A stretch of DNA of 64,000 bases from Circinella minor (taxonomy: Eukaryota; Mucoromycota; Mucoromycetes; Mucorales; Lichtheimiaceae): positions 167,132-231,131 of the forward strand of contig JAEPRB010000039.1 of NCBI GenBank assembly GCA_016758965.1, given 5' to 3'. This document shows positions 50,061 to 62,100 of the stretch, one piece after another (the first letter of the stretch is position 1; the number at the start of each line of letters is the position of its first letter). The notes below the pieces were generated by a model. That model was not told the DNA's origin, did no database searches, and saw only the letters and a list, made by a program, of their open reading frames with translations. The position numbers and the translations under genes are program-made.

Positions 50061-51692
50061 CTAATGGGAGAATTTTCGAAGTGGGGTTGAACCACAGGTG
50101 AGTTCTTTGTACACTCTTTTGTCTTGAGTATATTTATTACATGCAAAGTCAGTTTTGCTGAGCTACAATTTAAACATTTATATTTAGTTGAAATACATGT
50201 AGTAACGATTCAGGAACAAAAAATAAAAACTTTTTTTCTTACCTTTGCCACTGCCAATACTGAGTATTGTGGAAGTAAGAGAACTGGTTCTCCTACTTCT
50301 ACCAATAGTCGCATCAACCTGTTTGCCCCTTTGAGCTTCTTGCTCAACGTAATCACAGAGAGCCTTTCCTCAGACGGCCAGATTTGGTTGTCTAATAGGG
50401 AGAATTTTGTTTTCAAAAGTTAATTTTTTTTTTGGGGGGTATTGTGGTTAGCTCCAAAAAGCATTGTTTAGTAGAAACAAGTGTGTCAAAAATATACCTG
50501 AGGAAATATGGCGGACAAAATCTATGTAGCTGCTCACTTTCTCTTGCTGCTGAAGAGTGCGCCCCAAGAGAAACAGATCCAAAAACAGCAGCTTTTCATT
50601 CAAAGTCACCTTGGATCTGGACTGGAAAAAGCCAGAAAGATTTACTGACCTCAGTAGCATCCAATGGTTGGGCAGCCTCCTGTTTCATAGCTGTTAATGA
50701 CAGCGAGACACACACTCTCAATACTTGAATGTGGAGTGTGTTTTTGAACCCAACCACTAGGTGATCTGTCCACCGTTGGGCTCTCCTGTAGTAAAAAATA
50801 ATTGAAAGAAATTTGTCAGAGAATATTCTGTATAGAAAAGAAAGTATAATAAAGATTTACATACGTGTGTGTACGGGTGAAACCGTTGTTGTTGTTGTTG
50901 TTGTGGTGGTGGTGATGGTGGTGAGAAAGCCACAGGAGGTGGTGGTGGTGGTGCTTGGTAGTGGGCCAGGGGAACTTCACTAGCTGGTGAGGGTGGTTCC
51001 TCAAAAGGAATCTGCAAAAAAAAGAAATAAAAGATTAACAATTAAAAAAGTTATTTTTTTTAAAAAAAAAAGATTACCAGAGATTCCACCAGCCAGGGAA
51101 TTGTTTGCTCCCCAAAGGCAACAAGCGGTCGACCATTTTGGCCTGTGTGCCCGTTGTAGCCTCCTACAAATACAGAACCAGTTACCTGGTCCTGTACTAC
51201 ACCAACTCCTCGACGTCTCATTTCGGTGGTAACCAAGTCGATGAATGCTTGGTTATCTTTGTTGTATATATATAAATATAAAAAATTGCGAAATTGCAAA
51301 ATTATAAATTGTTAATATTCTACTCATTTGTCAGATAAGAAAAAAGATGAAAGTTCAAACATTATTGTTCTCTTCAGAGAAACAAAGAAAATGAAAAGGA
51401 TAGTAGTATGTGCTAATGGTTTATTTTTTTTTCTTTAGCTGTGACCATTGAATAAAAAACAGCCGATTCACAAAGGCTTAGAATTTTGTAGATTTCATCC
51501 GAAAAGAAAAGAAGAGGTAGACTATTTTGGGTAAAGGAATAGGCAGCCAAAAAAAAACAAATGAATATACTGACCAAGCATTTGTACTGCTGTTTCAGCT
51601 GTAGCCACTTCAAAATTAATTGGCTGGTCAAGTATTTGAGGTCCATTATTGTCATTGTTGATGTTTTGCTTTGGTGGTGTTGTTAAGTCCAT
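50061..51692 (-). pseudogene. Paralogue A of an unrecognised duplicated gene, frameshifted
   Basis: Exons 51575-51692, 51078-51256 and 50865-51011 join in phase (MDLTTPPKQNI; MRRRGVGVVQDQVTGSVFV; a Pro-rich run with polyHis/Gln-coding CAC/CAA). The next exon (about 50498-50785) matches the neighbouring paralogue only if two frame changes are allowed (VQKHTPHSS, KNTLHIQVL and LLRSVNLSGFFQ lie in three frames). Exon 50243-50391 (DNQIWPSEERLSV then LKGANRLMRLL) is again in good order; the last exon to about 50061 is weak. A 28-nt GTCAGT...CCAG segment could act as an intron bypassing one shift. Similar exon phases to paralogue B support common descent. Confidence 0.6.
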
Positions 51693-52082
51693 GATGTTGG
51701 AAGAAGAAAAAAAGATGTGAGTAGAAGATAAAAAAGAGAATAAAAAAAAAGTTTTCTCTTCATGATTTATAGGAGCAAGATGCAGAAAATAAAAATAACA
51801 AATGGTGTAACTCTTCTGTATAACAAGTAGGAAGAAGATGAACTTAATCTTTTATCAATATTTAATTTGGTAATTGTCAAAACAACATACTATAATTAGG
51901 TCATTTCGACTCTTTATAATTTTTTCAAAAAGTATATACCAATTTTTTTTATGAATACGTAACAATTAAAATTTTTTATTACAGGTAAAGTAAACAGGTG
52001 GGCGATGTAGTTCATATGAAGGATATGGCAAACAAGAAGTTCTATTTTTAGTGTTACATATTAGGCGGGTAAATAAATGCTA

Positions 52083-52510
52083 CCAAATTATTTGCGCTGA
52101 ACTAAATTAATTTTGCGCCAATGAGAAAAGAAGTTTTGCGTCACATATAAAATAATTTTGCGTTGTCTGGGGAATAATTTTGCGTTAGTAATTTTGCGCC
52201 AATGATTTTGAGTTCCTGTTTTTGCGTCAAAATATTTACTTCCTTGGTGTTTATAACTTTATTTTTATTGTTCTTTTTAAAGTGCTTCATATGGAATATA
52301 TTCATGAGAATTGTTAATGAAATATTGGTTAATATCTTCCCTGCTGAGACATTAGAGAATATTAAGTGCTTGGATGTAAATGCTTCAGCGCAAAAAATTA
52401 GGCGCAAAATCATTGGCGCAAAATTACTAACGCAAAATTATTCCCCAGACAACGCAAAACTTCTTTTCTCATTGGCGCAAAATTAATTTAGTTCAGCGCA
52501 AATAATTTGG
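52083..52510. mobile_element. MITE-like element with inverted repeats of about 100 bp
   Basis: The outer sequence CCAAATTATTTGCGC at 52083 is mirrored by GCGCAAATAATTTGG ending at 52510. Inside, blocks such as AATTTTGCGCCAATGAGAAAAG, GTCTGGGGAATAATTTTGCG and TAGTAATTTTGCGCCAATGAT occur on the left and inverted on the right. The left arm has about 22 extra bases (near 52141-52162) absent from the right arm. The centre (about 52230-52400) is unique AT-rich DNA without a transposase. No target duplication was clear. It lies between the two paralogues. Confidence 0.75.
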
Positions 52511-53181
52511 AAAAAACCTGTAGTATTACTACAGTTTATAGGGTAACTAGTTTGATAATTTTTATTTGTAAGGGGGGGGCGGGGTTGTTTCACATCCCGA
52601 GTTACATCTTACTAATCTCTTACATTTTCTTTTTCAGACAATTTTTTTGTTGCTATATTCGAAGTACTTATTATAAAAGAAATACACGAAAATTATAATT
52701 TTCAGAGTGGAGATTGGGAATATAAATAATGAAAGAGTCCAAGAAAATTACGTTCAGCGCGAAAATAAGCTTACAAACGAGGGAATCAAAAAAACGTCAT
52801 CATCGACAATGAATATAAGATATCCACGTCTAACCTCAAAATCATGATAGGACATTTGCTATTATTAAAAGAACAAACATGAATTCAAAAAGTTTTAACA
52901 TTATGGTCAACTCTTTGAGAAATTTTGTATTTGTATACGTCATTCTGAAGTCTATTTAATAATTTTGTAGCAGATATATATATATATATATATAGAATAA
53001 ATATTCATATTCTTTTGTGAATCCATTAATATGTATCACTATATCTTCTTCCATCTTAATGCCGTGATTAACAAAAAAAAATCTCTTGTTAAATTTTGTT
53101 CTGACGTAGTAGTAATTAAAAAAAAAAATCAAAGTATGATAGATAAAAAAAATTATGTGGGGAATCTGAAGAAAAAAGGTT

Positions 53182-54980
53182 TTATTTTAACTTGTCTCCA
53201 AGTAAGTCATAATGATGCTTGTGTTGGTTGAGCAACCCAGCAAAGAAAGGATGTTGAATCAGATCCTCTGTTTCCGAAACTAGCTTGTTAATCTCTGCCA
53301 CAGAAGCAAAGTTGTTAACGTCACTATTAATAAGCTGTAATGAGATGTTAATATATATAAATTATTTATTATGGGACATTTTTTCTCTTCTAAAGTAAGT
53401 TTAATTTTTTATGTACCTTTTTCAGCTTGTAAATGCTGAACATTTTTGGAAACAGAAGGATCGATGGGTTAATTTTCTTTATAAGAAAAAGCAACCGGCG
53501 AGCTCCCTTCAAATTGTTAGTGATTGTGGCCTCAGATGGTTGCTTGTGCTGAGGCCAAATCAAACGCTCTTTTTATTTAAAAAAATAATCAAAAAAAAAA
53601 AAAATAACTTTAGTAAAATTATTTATGTTATTTTTTTTTCTCTACAATATATTATATATTATTACCTTGGAGCAGTTTGCGGATAAAATCCGCTGTTGTT
53701 GCAATGAAAGATCGTTGCAGTAATTCCTCCGATTGGATGAACAAGATCAGGTACAATACGTTGGTTCTCAACTGTACCTGGTCTTGAGCATCCAAAAGGA
53801 GACCCACAGGCAAAGATCTCAAGTAGGAGAACGTCGTTGTCTCCGAAAGTTGTTGTCGGGGGAGAGAAAGGAGTGGTGGGAGTGGGACGTGCAGGTTTGA
53901 AATGACACCTTTGGCTGCTTCAATATACTGGTCAGCCTTGGGACCATTTTGAGTCAACCAGGTGTGTGGACTAAACACACTTTGTGTGGGCTATTTTAGG
54001 TACATTCATTAGATAAGCTAGAGTGATTTTTTTTTTGATATACACAAATACATACTTGGGAAACCTCACGGAGAGGGTTGTATCTCTCAACTCGAGAGCG
54101 CACCCGAGTTGAGCGTCTAGTTGGCTCAAGAGGTACCTGTGCTACCTGTGTAGGCAACACAAGTTCAGCTGGCTGGACTAGGTCACCTACCTCAGGCGAG
54201 GGAAGACGGAAATTCGGTTGTGTTGTCTTTTATATATTAGTTAGTTTAACACAGGCAGGTAGTTGTCCGTTTGTATGACGGTGTCTGTTTCATCACCAGA
54301 CATTGCGAGGTATGCCCTGGTTTCGTCGCCGTGGTCAAAAACCAACGAAAAATGTGACTCACGGCAACAAGACATAAGTACCTCCATGCGGTCAATTGCG
54401 TCTGTTTTTAAAAAAACCAGCTTTTAGTATAAAAAATAAAGTAATATATACATGTGATAGTTTCGTTTATTAAGGTAGCGTACCCAAAGTGGTAAGAAAT
54501 TGACGCGCAATTTCAACACGATCGTGACCAATGGGCAATTGGTTTTCGTTTAACGGAGAAAGAGGTGATATAGGCTGTTCACAAGCAAATTTTTTTGAAA
54601 GTTGTACAACACATAAATCCTATTCCCAAAGAAGATTTATGTGCAAATACCGGAATCTTTTTTGGAAATACACAAATCAGCTATCCTGCGATGAAAATTT
54701 TGCGGTGATAACGTGGAAAAATTGGGAAGGAAATGTGGTTAGTTTAAGTTTCCTTTTTGATATTTATGAGACGCCTACCCCCTTCTCCTAAATATTAAAA
54801 AGGAAAGTTAAGCTGACTACAGATTTTACCACGTTTTCACCGCAAAATTTCCATCGCAGGATAGCTGATTTGTGTATTTCCAAAAAAGATTCCGGTATTT
54901 GCACATAAATCTTTTTTGGGAATAGGATTTATGTGTTGTACAACTTTCAAAAAATATTGCTTGTGAACAGCCATAGACAT
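53182..54980 (-). CDS. Paralogue B of an unrecognised duplicated gene, split by a foldback element
   Basis: Exons: a first exon made of 54973-54980 plus 54484-54569 around the inserted element, then 54253-54401, 54056-54226, 53666-53990, 53417-53568 and 53182-53334. If the 400-bp element and one ATA copy are ignored, all phases join over 348 codons. Features: SPLSPLNENQLPIGHDRV at the N-terminus, RRSTRVRSRVERYNP basic block, a long helical region with Leu-rich segments (LRSLPVGLLLDAQDQVQL; FIRKLLQ), IWPQHKQPSEATITNNLKGA, and a terminal LINSDVNNFASVAEI. No known domain. Intron 54227-54252 is only 26 nt. With the element present the ATG is separated from the rest, so the gene may be inactive unless another start is used. 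Confidence 0.6.
54573..54972. mobile_element. 400-bp foldback element inserted in the start of paralogue B
   Basis: GGCTGTTCACAAGCAAAT at 54573 reads inward as a left arm of about 145 bp; the right arm ends GCTTGTGAACAGCC at 54972 and is nearly its reverse complement (few mismatches), leaving a centre of about 110 bp. Both sides are flanked by ATA (54570-54572 and 54973-54975), a 3-bp target duplication. The arms appear to encode the same peptide in mirror frames, a side effect of the inversion. There is no transposase, so it is non-autonomous. The 3-bp duplication would fit PIF/Harbinger-type activity (inference). Confidence 0.85.
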
Positions 54981-55895
54981 TTTTAGAAAAGATGGTTGTT
55001 GGAAAATAGAAAAAGAAATAGTACCTAAAGAAAGAAAAGAAGTTAGTGAAAGAAAAAAAAAGAGTGATGTCCGTAACTTTATTTATTGAAACTCCATTCT
55101 TCACGAGTCTCTTCTATTTTAAGATTTGGGCTAGTTATATACGGAAGAGTAGGGTAATTGTACTGCTTGTAAAATCATCTCTCATTAGATAAACAGCTAG
55201 ACTGACTTTGAACAGAACAACTAGTTGATTCACAGCGGATTTACTTGAGCTTAATTATCTTCAACTTCGTGAAAATTCTTTTTTTTTTGTAGCGTCTTTA
55301 TCTACCAGATAAACAGAATATTTTATTATTTTAAATGGATTATATATACACTGCTATAACGTGAATATAGCACAACGTAACAGATCCAAAGATAGCAAAA
55401 CAAGAGATTCGAGGACACCATATTGGTTTGTTGAGTGGACCTGTTATAAATGGGAAAGGTCTCTACAAATTAAAGTCCCGCGCCCACAGCTAGATCCAGT
55501 ACTTTATAATTCATTTGTGGGGCAGAAATGAGAATGTCTTTTTATTACCATGTAACCCTTCCAAAGCGATGAGCCCGAGTTTTTTTTTTTTTTCCTCTTT
55601 GCTCTTTCACATTTTCTATAAATGAATTCCCACCCAACTCTCCACAATTTGCACCCAACGGCGTCACGTTGAACACTACCGTTCAACAAAGCTTGGAACT
55701 TATCATTTCAATGCTTTTTTACATACGTTTTTTTTTTAAAAAACTTTTGTGTTGCATTCTTCTTTTTTTTTTTTAGCACCTGACGAGGTGACATAAATCT
55801 TCATTGGATGTTGTCGTCAGCACAATATCCAAGCTGGATTTGAAGAAGGCAACGAAGAGGTCATCTTCTTTGCTGCACCAGGTGAAGTTTCTTCA
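54981..55895. other. Intergenic with a minus-strand exon-like piece
   Basis: Near 55780-55880 the minus strand reads KEDDLFVAFFKSSLDIVLTTT with a possible donor after it; it is coding-like but could not be linked. The rest shows nothing. Confidence 0.35.
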
Positions 55896-55970
55896 ATTTC
55901 GAGGTAAATGTTTTGAAATTGCGATAGGTGTTTTATGATATTGGAGTAAATGTTTTTAATATTTGTTCAT
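55896..55970. repeat. Degenerate ~21-bp repeat, locus 2
   Basis: AATTTCGAGGTAAATGTTTT, then GGAGTAAATGTTTTTAATATTTG; same vocabulary as 46205-46370 and 62145-62325, again just upstream of a small coding-like region. Confidence 0.45.
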
Positions 55971-56001
55971 GCTATATTAGATAATAACCAAGGGAATACC
56001 A

Positions 56002-56283
56002 ATGACAAAAGCTTCAGGCGAAGAACACTTACTGCTAGTAAGTCTCCAGTCTTGCTCTTAGGTTGTAAACTCAGGAGCTTCGGCTATAGACTTGTTGGAG
56101 TGGTTACGGGCGCTTGTAAGACAAATTGCTCGTCGTGAGCATATTGTTCCTGAGCAGCTTGCTGCTTTATTGCCAGATGGTATAACATTAAGCCAAATAG
56201 CTACTCTTATTAACGAAATAGTTCCCCTCCCCCTTCTTAACAACCCTGCTTCGCATGCGGAGGTTATGGAGGAAGAGTACTAA
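56002..56283 (+). CDS. Small helical protein with a possible 24-nt intron
   Basis: Exons 56002-56037 and 56062-56283 would join in phase to give 85 aa: MTKASGEEHLLL, then AIDLLEWLRALVRQIARREH and PEQLAALLPDGITLSQIATL, ending EVMEEEY. The composition is strongly coding-like and predicts helices. The proposed intron (GTAAGT...CTTAG) is only 24 nt; read through, it brings a TAG into frame. So this is either a gene with an ultra-short intron or one with a nonsense change. Upstream exons before ATG 56002 are possible, since an acceptor (TATTAG) lies at 55980. Family unknown. Confidence 0.5.
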
Positions 56284-58090
56284 AAAATCGCACTTTGTAT
56301 AAAATAAAATAATAAAAAACAAAATTATTGTATGTAAAAATATGTTTATTGTTAAGAGCAAATTGTTGGTAAAAAAATATTATAGTTTGTGTCAAGTCAA
56401 ATACTAATAAATTGGCTTTTAATGCATTGACGATCAGAATATATTTAATTGTTGGTTTAAAACACAACTTCATTCATAAAACTAGAATAGATCAACAAAG
56501 ACGTTGTGATTCTTTTTTTTTTTTTGCAATATCCAAGAGCATAAAATTCTCACCTTGCAGAGGAAATATACTCCCATGAGTATTTTGTGAGATAAATCAC
56601 TGCAAAAAAAAAAGTGAAGTATCAATGTTGATATTACTATTTATACCTCAAATATCAATAGAGTATCAGTAAGATATCAATAAATTATTGATAACTCATA
56701 CTGTATATTATAAGGATTTCAGGAATGACGTTGGCAAAACCCATAGAAAAAAAAATTCCCAGCTTAAAATGATAAAGAGGAGATTTCTTTATTTTTTCTG
56801 CATAAAAAAAAAGTAAAACACCCCTTTTTCTTTCTCATACTTCATTTGTTTCTTATTTTCTTTCACTCATTTGAACATCTCAATTTTAATATGAAAAATT
56901 AAAGCAGTATCGCCTAATACAAGGACCATTGCTCTTTGTTCATAACTACATTGTAGTTTAACAAAATCATTCTGGTTCAATTGTAGAATGGTAAGAGAAT
57001 ACCCTTATTCAATTGTTTTTTGAATTTGACACTTGTTCAATCTAGTATCTTCTTTTATCTTATCAAAACCAGTATAAATTCATTTCTTTTTTATTTATAT
57101 TGTTTTTTTTTTGGAGTTAAACTAAAATATTCTTTTTCTTTTTTCGATATCTTATACCCTTTTATGTCACCGGTCATCTTCAATATACTTTATTGTGGTA
57201 GATAAGCAACGATAATTTTATGTGAGCTTAATCTTTGTATAAAAGCCCTTTTTTTTATAAACTAAGCGTACTGCACTATATTTCAACATTTAGTCATTAG
57301 GTAACTTTTAATGAAAAATTGCAGGAAGATGGATGGTTTATATTTTTTGAAACATACATCTAACCAATTTTTTTTCTGATAGGCTGATCGAACACCGAAA
57401 TAAGAATTTATCGATTACTCTTTGATGATATTACCAACCTATATCAGTGATGAACAATTAAGCACGGTTCGAATATATAGCCAGTTGTAAGTATATCGAG
57501 TATGTTTATGTACGTGTGTAGAGGATAAAGCAATAATTATATTGTCCTCGTCATGATTTGTAACTTACCAAATAATCTATAGATTGTCAATGCGTGGTTT
57601 CTAATCTCGAGACTTGAATCGGTGACGTAGAATGTCAGAGCAAGATATAATTCATTTAATCCGATTTTCGATTATGAATACTGCTTTTGAACAATCACAA
57701 GTTGTCTTGACGTCGTATCCTATAAACGTGTTCTGTCTGTAGCGAGCCTTTACCCAGGTCAATAAGTGATACAGCAGAAAAAAAGATTAAATTTTATTTT
57801 TCAAGCTAGCAGACAGCTCATTTAAAATCATGATTAAAATGTTATTGAAACATCCAGTCCGAGCATTAAAGTAAGAACAATATGCGAAGTCGAGTACGAA
57901 GTCGGGCAACACGTTTTGGTCGATTAAAGATTTATCAGTCCACGTAATTACCCCGAATCAGCAGGACCAACATGTACAACCCATATAACATGAGTTCACT
58001 TGGCTAAGTCTACTTGTTACCAGTAACATTGTAACTATTTAAGTGGATGGCGCTGAATATATAAAATAATAGCGTGTATGCTGACATTAA
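56284..58090. other. Intergenic, no gene seen
   Basis: AT-rich, with poly(T) runs. Short frames only. Confidence 0.5.
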
Positions 58091-58640
58091 TATGAATTAT
58101 ATATTCCGACTGTTTATAGATGAAACAAAAAATGCTGCTTCTACTGAATTAGCATTATTACCCAGTATTGGTGAAAAAGGATTATGTATTGAAAAATTAA
58201 TCTACGTACCGTTTGGAGTCAAGTAATAATGTGGTATACAGCAACAATATAAACAAAGTGCACGACTTGGTGAACTGTGAAGTAGCCAAAGATGGGAAAA
58301 TAGTAAAGAAAAATGCAACTGGCAATGCGAAAACTAATGATTGAAGGGAAAATCATTTGGATAAGATTGTTGAAACTTGTAATATAAACATTGAGGATGT
58401 CAAAAAGTTAAAGGTAAGAATCTTTAGAACAAACATATTCGTTTCCATTCAGAATTATCAAAGTTAAAAAAACAGGGCTAAAAGTCAAACCTCGTATGTT
58501 GAAAACGGTAAAGGATATGTTACACAAGCATATGGCGAGACAATGCATTTTTCAGTTGCACGATCTTCCATTGGAAATCATATTAAAGATTCTTTACCTC
58601 CAACTACTGTATTGGAAGGTATGTATATATACATGTTCAA
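58091..58640 (+). pseudogene. Fragments of unrecognised gene(s), one F-box-like
   Basis: 58091-58226 is open as MNYIFRLFIDETKNAAST and ends LIYVPFGVK. Downstream, two overlapping frames stay open at about 58470-58620; one reads QLHDLPLEIILKILYLQL, which resembles the core of an F-box (LPxEIxxxILxYL), the other GYVTQAYGETMHFSVARSS. Stops at 58227 and around 58345 break continuity. The Mutator-like element begins about 110 bases further on. Which frame was real is not decided. Confidence 0.3.
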
Positions 58641-58823
58641 TTTTTATAATCAAAGTAATGATAAGATAAATTGATATCACTGTTGAAGTTGTTTGATGAA
58701 TTAATGAATTGATGAATTGAAAATTAATCGTAGGGGATAAACGAAAAAATCTTGGGTGTCCCTAAAAAAGGTGCACCTTTTTTTTGTGCTTGTTCCTGAA
58801 AGTAAAAAAAAAGAAAACGAGAA

Positions 58824-61149
58824 ATGATGTCGAAGTACATCACTTTTTTCAAGAGGAAGTTTGTAAAAGAACCTTACATAGAAGAAGCTGCCGCCGAGTA
58901 TGACGAAAAAACTGATAAGTATGTTTAATGTCACATGTACCATTACATCCTAATGAATTGGCTTTATCCTGATTACCCACAGGTACAAGGAATTTACGTT
59001 GGATATTGGGTGGTGCATGCGCAAAGTAAATGGATCTCGAAAATTAAAACATAACGTGCATCGGTATACCAAAAAATGCAATGTATTTATACAATGCACC
59101 GACAAAATTTGCAGATTTTTCGCTAAGCAACTTCGCCCACCACTTGATCTGGAACAAATCAAAAAACAATGTACTGTTATTGGATGCATGAACTGTGGTG
59201 ATTATCTGGAACATGTTAATGCTTGTACAGTAGCGGCACATTATTGTTTCAGGGGTACGAAATGTACAGTAGAGCAAATTGGTACGCATAATCACGCGTA
59301 ATATTTACCAAAGCATTTGTCTGAAGAGGAAAAGGATATGTTGGCAGAACAATTACGTGCAGATCCGATAGTAACGCCTAAAGCAGCTATACGGGGAAAC
59401 AACCGGCGAACTGGTGAAGTTGTTGATTCAGTTATTGCCATTAATCCAATTCTAGCAACAAGAGATAGAACCGAATACGAATTGAATAAGATTCGTGAGG
59501 AAATGGTTATTCCAAGAAGCGGGGAGTTTCTTAGTGAATTTGGCAAGATCATGAACACCTACCGTGATTATTTCCTCCATGCTCAAGTTGTGCCAAATTC
59601 TTTTCTCACAATATATCGATCACCAACCATTAATGTATACTGTCGATTCCAGGACTTCCCTGCTGTTACTGATGTCACTTACAAGGCTGTAGAAAAGGGC
59701 TATTATGTCTGTACAACTGTCATTTACGTTCCTGAATTGAAAAGGCATACCGTCATCTTTCAAGCTCTTTTGGGTGGTCAGAAAGAAAAATACTTCTCCC
59801 AGTATTTCGTTGCGTTCTTTGTTGACCACAAAGTTAGATTCGATGGTACCAACTCTTTTTTCGGGATGATGTTGGATTTCTCTATGGCTCAAGTTAATGG
59901 ATTTCAGCAGGCTTACAAGCGATATACAGGTAAGGATGACGGGATGCGATATGTGAAAGGATGTTATATGCACTGGATGCAATCTGTCTATCGGATCAAC
60001 AACAATCACAATATCATAAAACCGGAAGAGAGTGTTTAATTCCAAAAACTGGTATATGTTATTCGGACGACCAAAGACACCGACGAATTTTGCCGTTCTT
60101 GTAAAGAGTTAGTAACCCGTTACAAATATACTTACAAGTGGATCAAGTGGTGGCTTCAACCAACAATAAGTAGCATGATTTTCCAACATTGCCAGCATGA
60201 ATGACACCCTTCAAAGACATCTCTATCGAACAACAAATGCTGTGGAATCATTTTATCGCGACCTATACCGAAATATGGTTCATCGCTTGCTTTTATCCTT
60301 GGCGCTTCCACAATTGCTGAACTACATTCAGTCTGATGTACGAATTCTTGCTAATTATGAAGAGCATGCTGTGCCATCGGCGTACAACAGAGTACCACGA
60401 TCCAAGAAAAAGAAGACATCAAGTAGATAGGAAGTTAATGACGGACGCCCCCAGATATTACCAAGGAACTTGTTGATGAAAATATTGTATTGGATCTTTC
60501 CTATTTTGACGGTCAGAAAATTCAAGATCATACACTGAGTGAAAGAAAGAAGATACGTCGTAAAAAATCTGTTGTTTCTACTAAAAAACTTTCAGAAGAA
60601 TATTGACCGCATCAAGCCATGATTCGATTGACATTGCTGATGAACGAACAGTACATCTACTTGACATTAAAGTTGAACCTTTTGACATTGAAGAACTTGG
60701 ACGTATGACGAAGGAGGTAGAAACTGGTACAGAAGAGATTATGCAGCGTATAATGTGTACGGATCTGAAGGAAGTCGACCAAAAGGAGTGCAAGGAGGAA
60801 AAGAATAATGATGAAGTGCCTGAGAACACACTTGATATGATGACAAAAAAGAATGGTAGAAAGAACAAAAAACGAAAGCAGCATTATAATGCAGAAGACC
60901 TTTGGCCAGGTAGCAAAAGAAGTAATCGAAGAGAAACAAGGTATTTGAAGTAAGTTCATAAAACTAAAACAAACAATATGTCTAACGTAACTCGACAGCT
61001 TTGTTCACCGAGATATCCCACTTGATTACTCGATTGGGTTGAAACAATTCAAAGCCGATGGATATTGCGGTTTGCGGATTATAGCACCACGTCGAAGTAC
61101 ATACATAGGAAAAGTCTTACTCAAGAAGAAAAATAATTCTTGGAAATAA
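58824..61149 (+). pseudogene. MULE transposase with GCM/FLYWCH-like zinc domain and truncated OTU-like tail
   Basis: Starts at ATG 58824 (MMSKYITFFKRKF); an intron 58919-58982 joins in phase. A Cys/His-rich N-terminal domain follows (KKCNVFIQC, CMNCGDYLEHVNAC, GTHNHA), then a TAA at about 59299. The catalytic part has SPTINVYCRF, the first Asp near PAVTDVTYKA, FQALLGGQKEKYFSQYF, a second Asp in MMLDFSMAQVNGF, and a KGCYMHWMQSV block typical of MULEs. After TAA 60037 and a frameshift near 60197 comes TTNAVESFYRDLYRNM, the usual MULE C-terminal signature. More shifts lead to a Lys/Glu-rich linker; a final exon reads FKADGYCGLRIIA, like the Cys box of OTU proteases, and stops at 61147 without the His box. 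Inactive. Confidence 0.75.
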
Positions 61150-62100
61150 ATGATACAGTTGGCACAATTGGCTTGGTATAGACAAAAATTAAATTTAAAT
61201 ATAATAAAATAATATGAACTAAAGTACAATTAATTTAAACTACAATAAGCTTTTATATCTTTATACATTCTTTATTTATATAATACATGTGTTATATGGC
61301 TCTATAGCTTATTGATAAAAAATATAGAATCACTGATAATAAATGACTGATCTAGCATATATTTCTATTGTGGACAATTTAGTTTAGCATATACTGACTT
61401 ATTTATTATTGTTGTTAATCTTTTCTTGTATATACACATGTTACTGTTTGATATATGGAATGTAACAGTTTAACAGGATAATTTGAAATTATACAAGTGC
61501 CACTTTTTTTTATAAGCTCAGTTTTATTGATGTATTCAAAAGATGCATTTTTTTTTATAAGTTGATTTATTCAAAAAGGTGCACCTTGTCTTTTATTTTT
61601 AGTGCTGATGCGTCAAAATTTGTAAGATATGAGTCGGGATATAAAATAGAGTAATAATACGGAAATAAGATAATAGAATTATTCTTTATTTCAAACAAAA
61701 ACTAATGGTATTTATATATTTCTAACAATTATAATTCTTGGCAACTATATTTGATAACTTGGTAATTTATAAGGTTATCTTGTATTATGGTAATGTATAA
61801 GAATCTCTTGTTATAAAGTATTGTTGTAAGGATTTCTTATGAGCTTGATATTTAATTAGGAATAGTGATTTCTTATTGGTTGGATGTTACAAAATTTGTA
61901 ACAGGATGTTTTGCAGAATATAAATTATATAAGAGTTATAATAAAACGAAGGATGTATTTATTTTGTTATATCTCAATAATTATGGACAGTGATAATACG
62001 ACTATTTATATGTTTTAATGGTTGATAAGAAGTTCTTGGCTATATTTCTTATAGCTTGGCATTTGTCAATATAGTATAGTTTCTTGGCTTGATGTACACC
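61150..62100. other. AT-rich 3' part of the MULE, no gene seen
   Basis: Contains a near-palindrome GTTACAAAATTTGTAAC at about 61886-61902 and LTR-like TATA/poly(A) signal sequences after it, but no paired repeat to show an LTR. Confidence 0.4.

Noticed and set aside
52141..52486. Two mirrored frames ending in the same peptide (KIIGAKLLTQNYSPDNAK)
   Set aside because: They are an artefact of the inverted repeat arms of the MITE-like element.
54531..55104. Two mirrored frames with CSQANFFESCTTHKSYS-like peptides
   Set aside because: Produced by the two arms of the 400-bp foldback element, not by duplicated genes.
61560..61600. Alternative right end of the Mutator-like element (AAGGTGCACCTT)
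   Set aside because: Matches only the palindromic part of the left end; the end at 62132 also matches the outer GTGTCxCTAAAAAA bases.
61880..62000. Solo LTR suggested by TGTTACAAAATTTGTAACA and TATA/poly(A) signals
   Set aside because: No second copy, no target duplication and no retroelement genes in the window.
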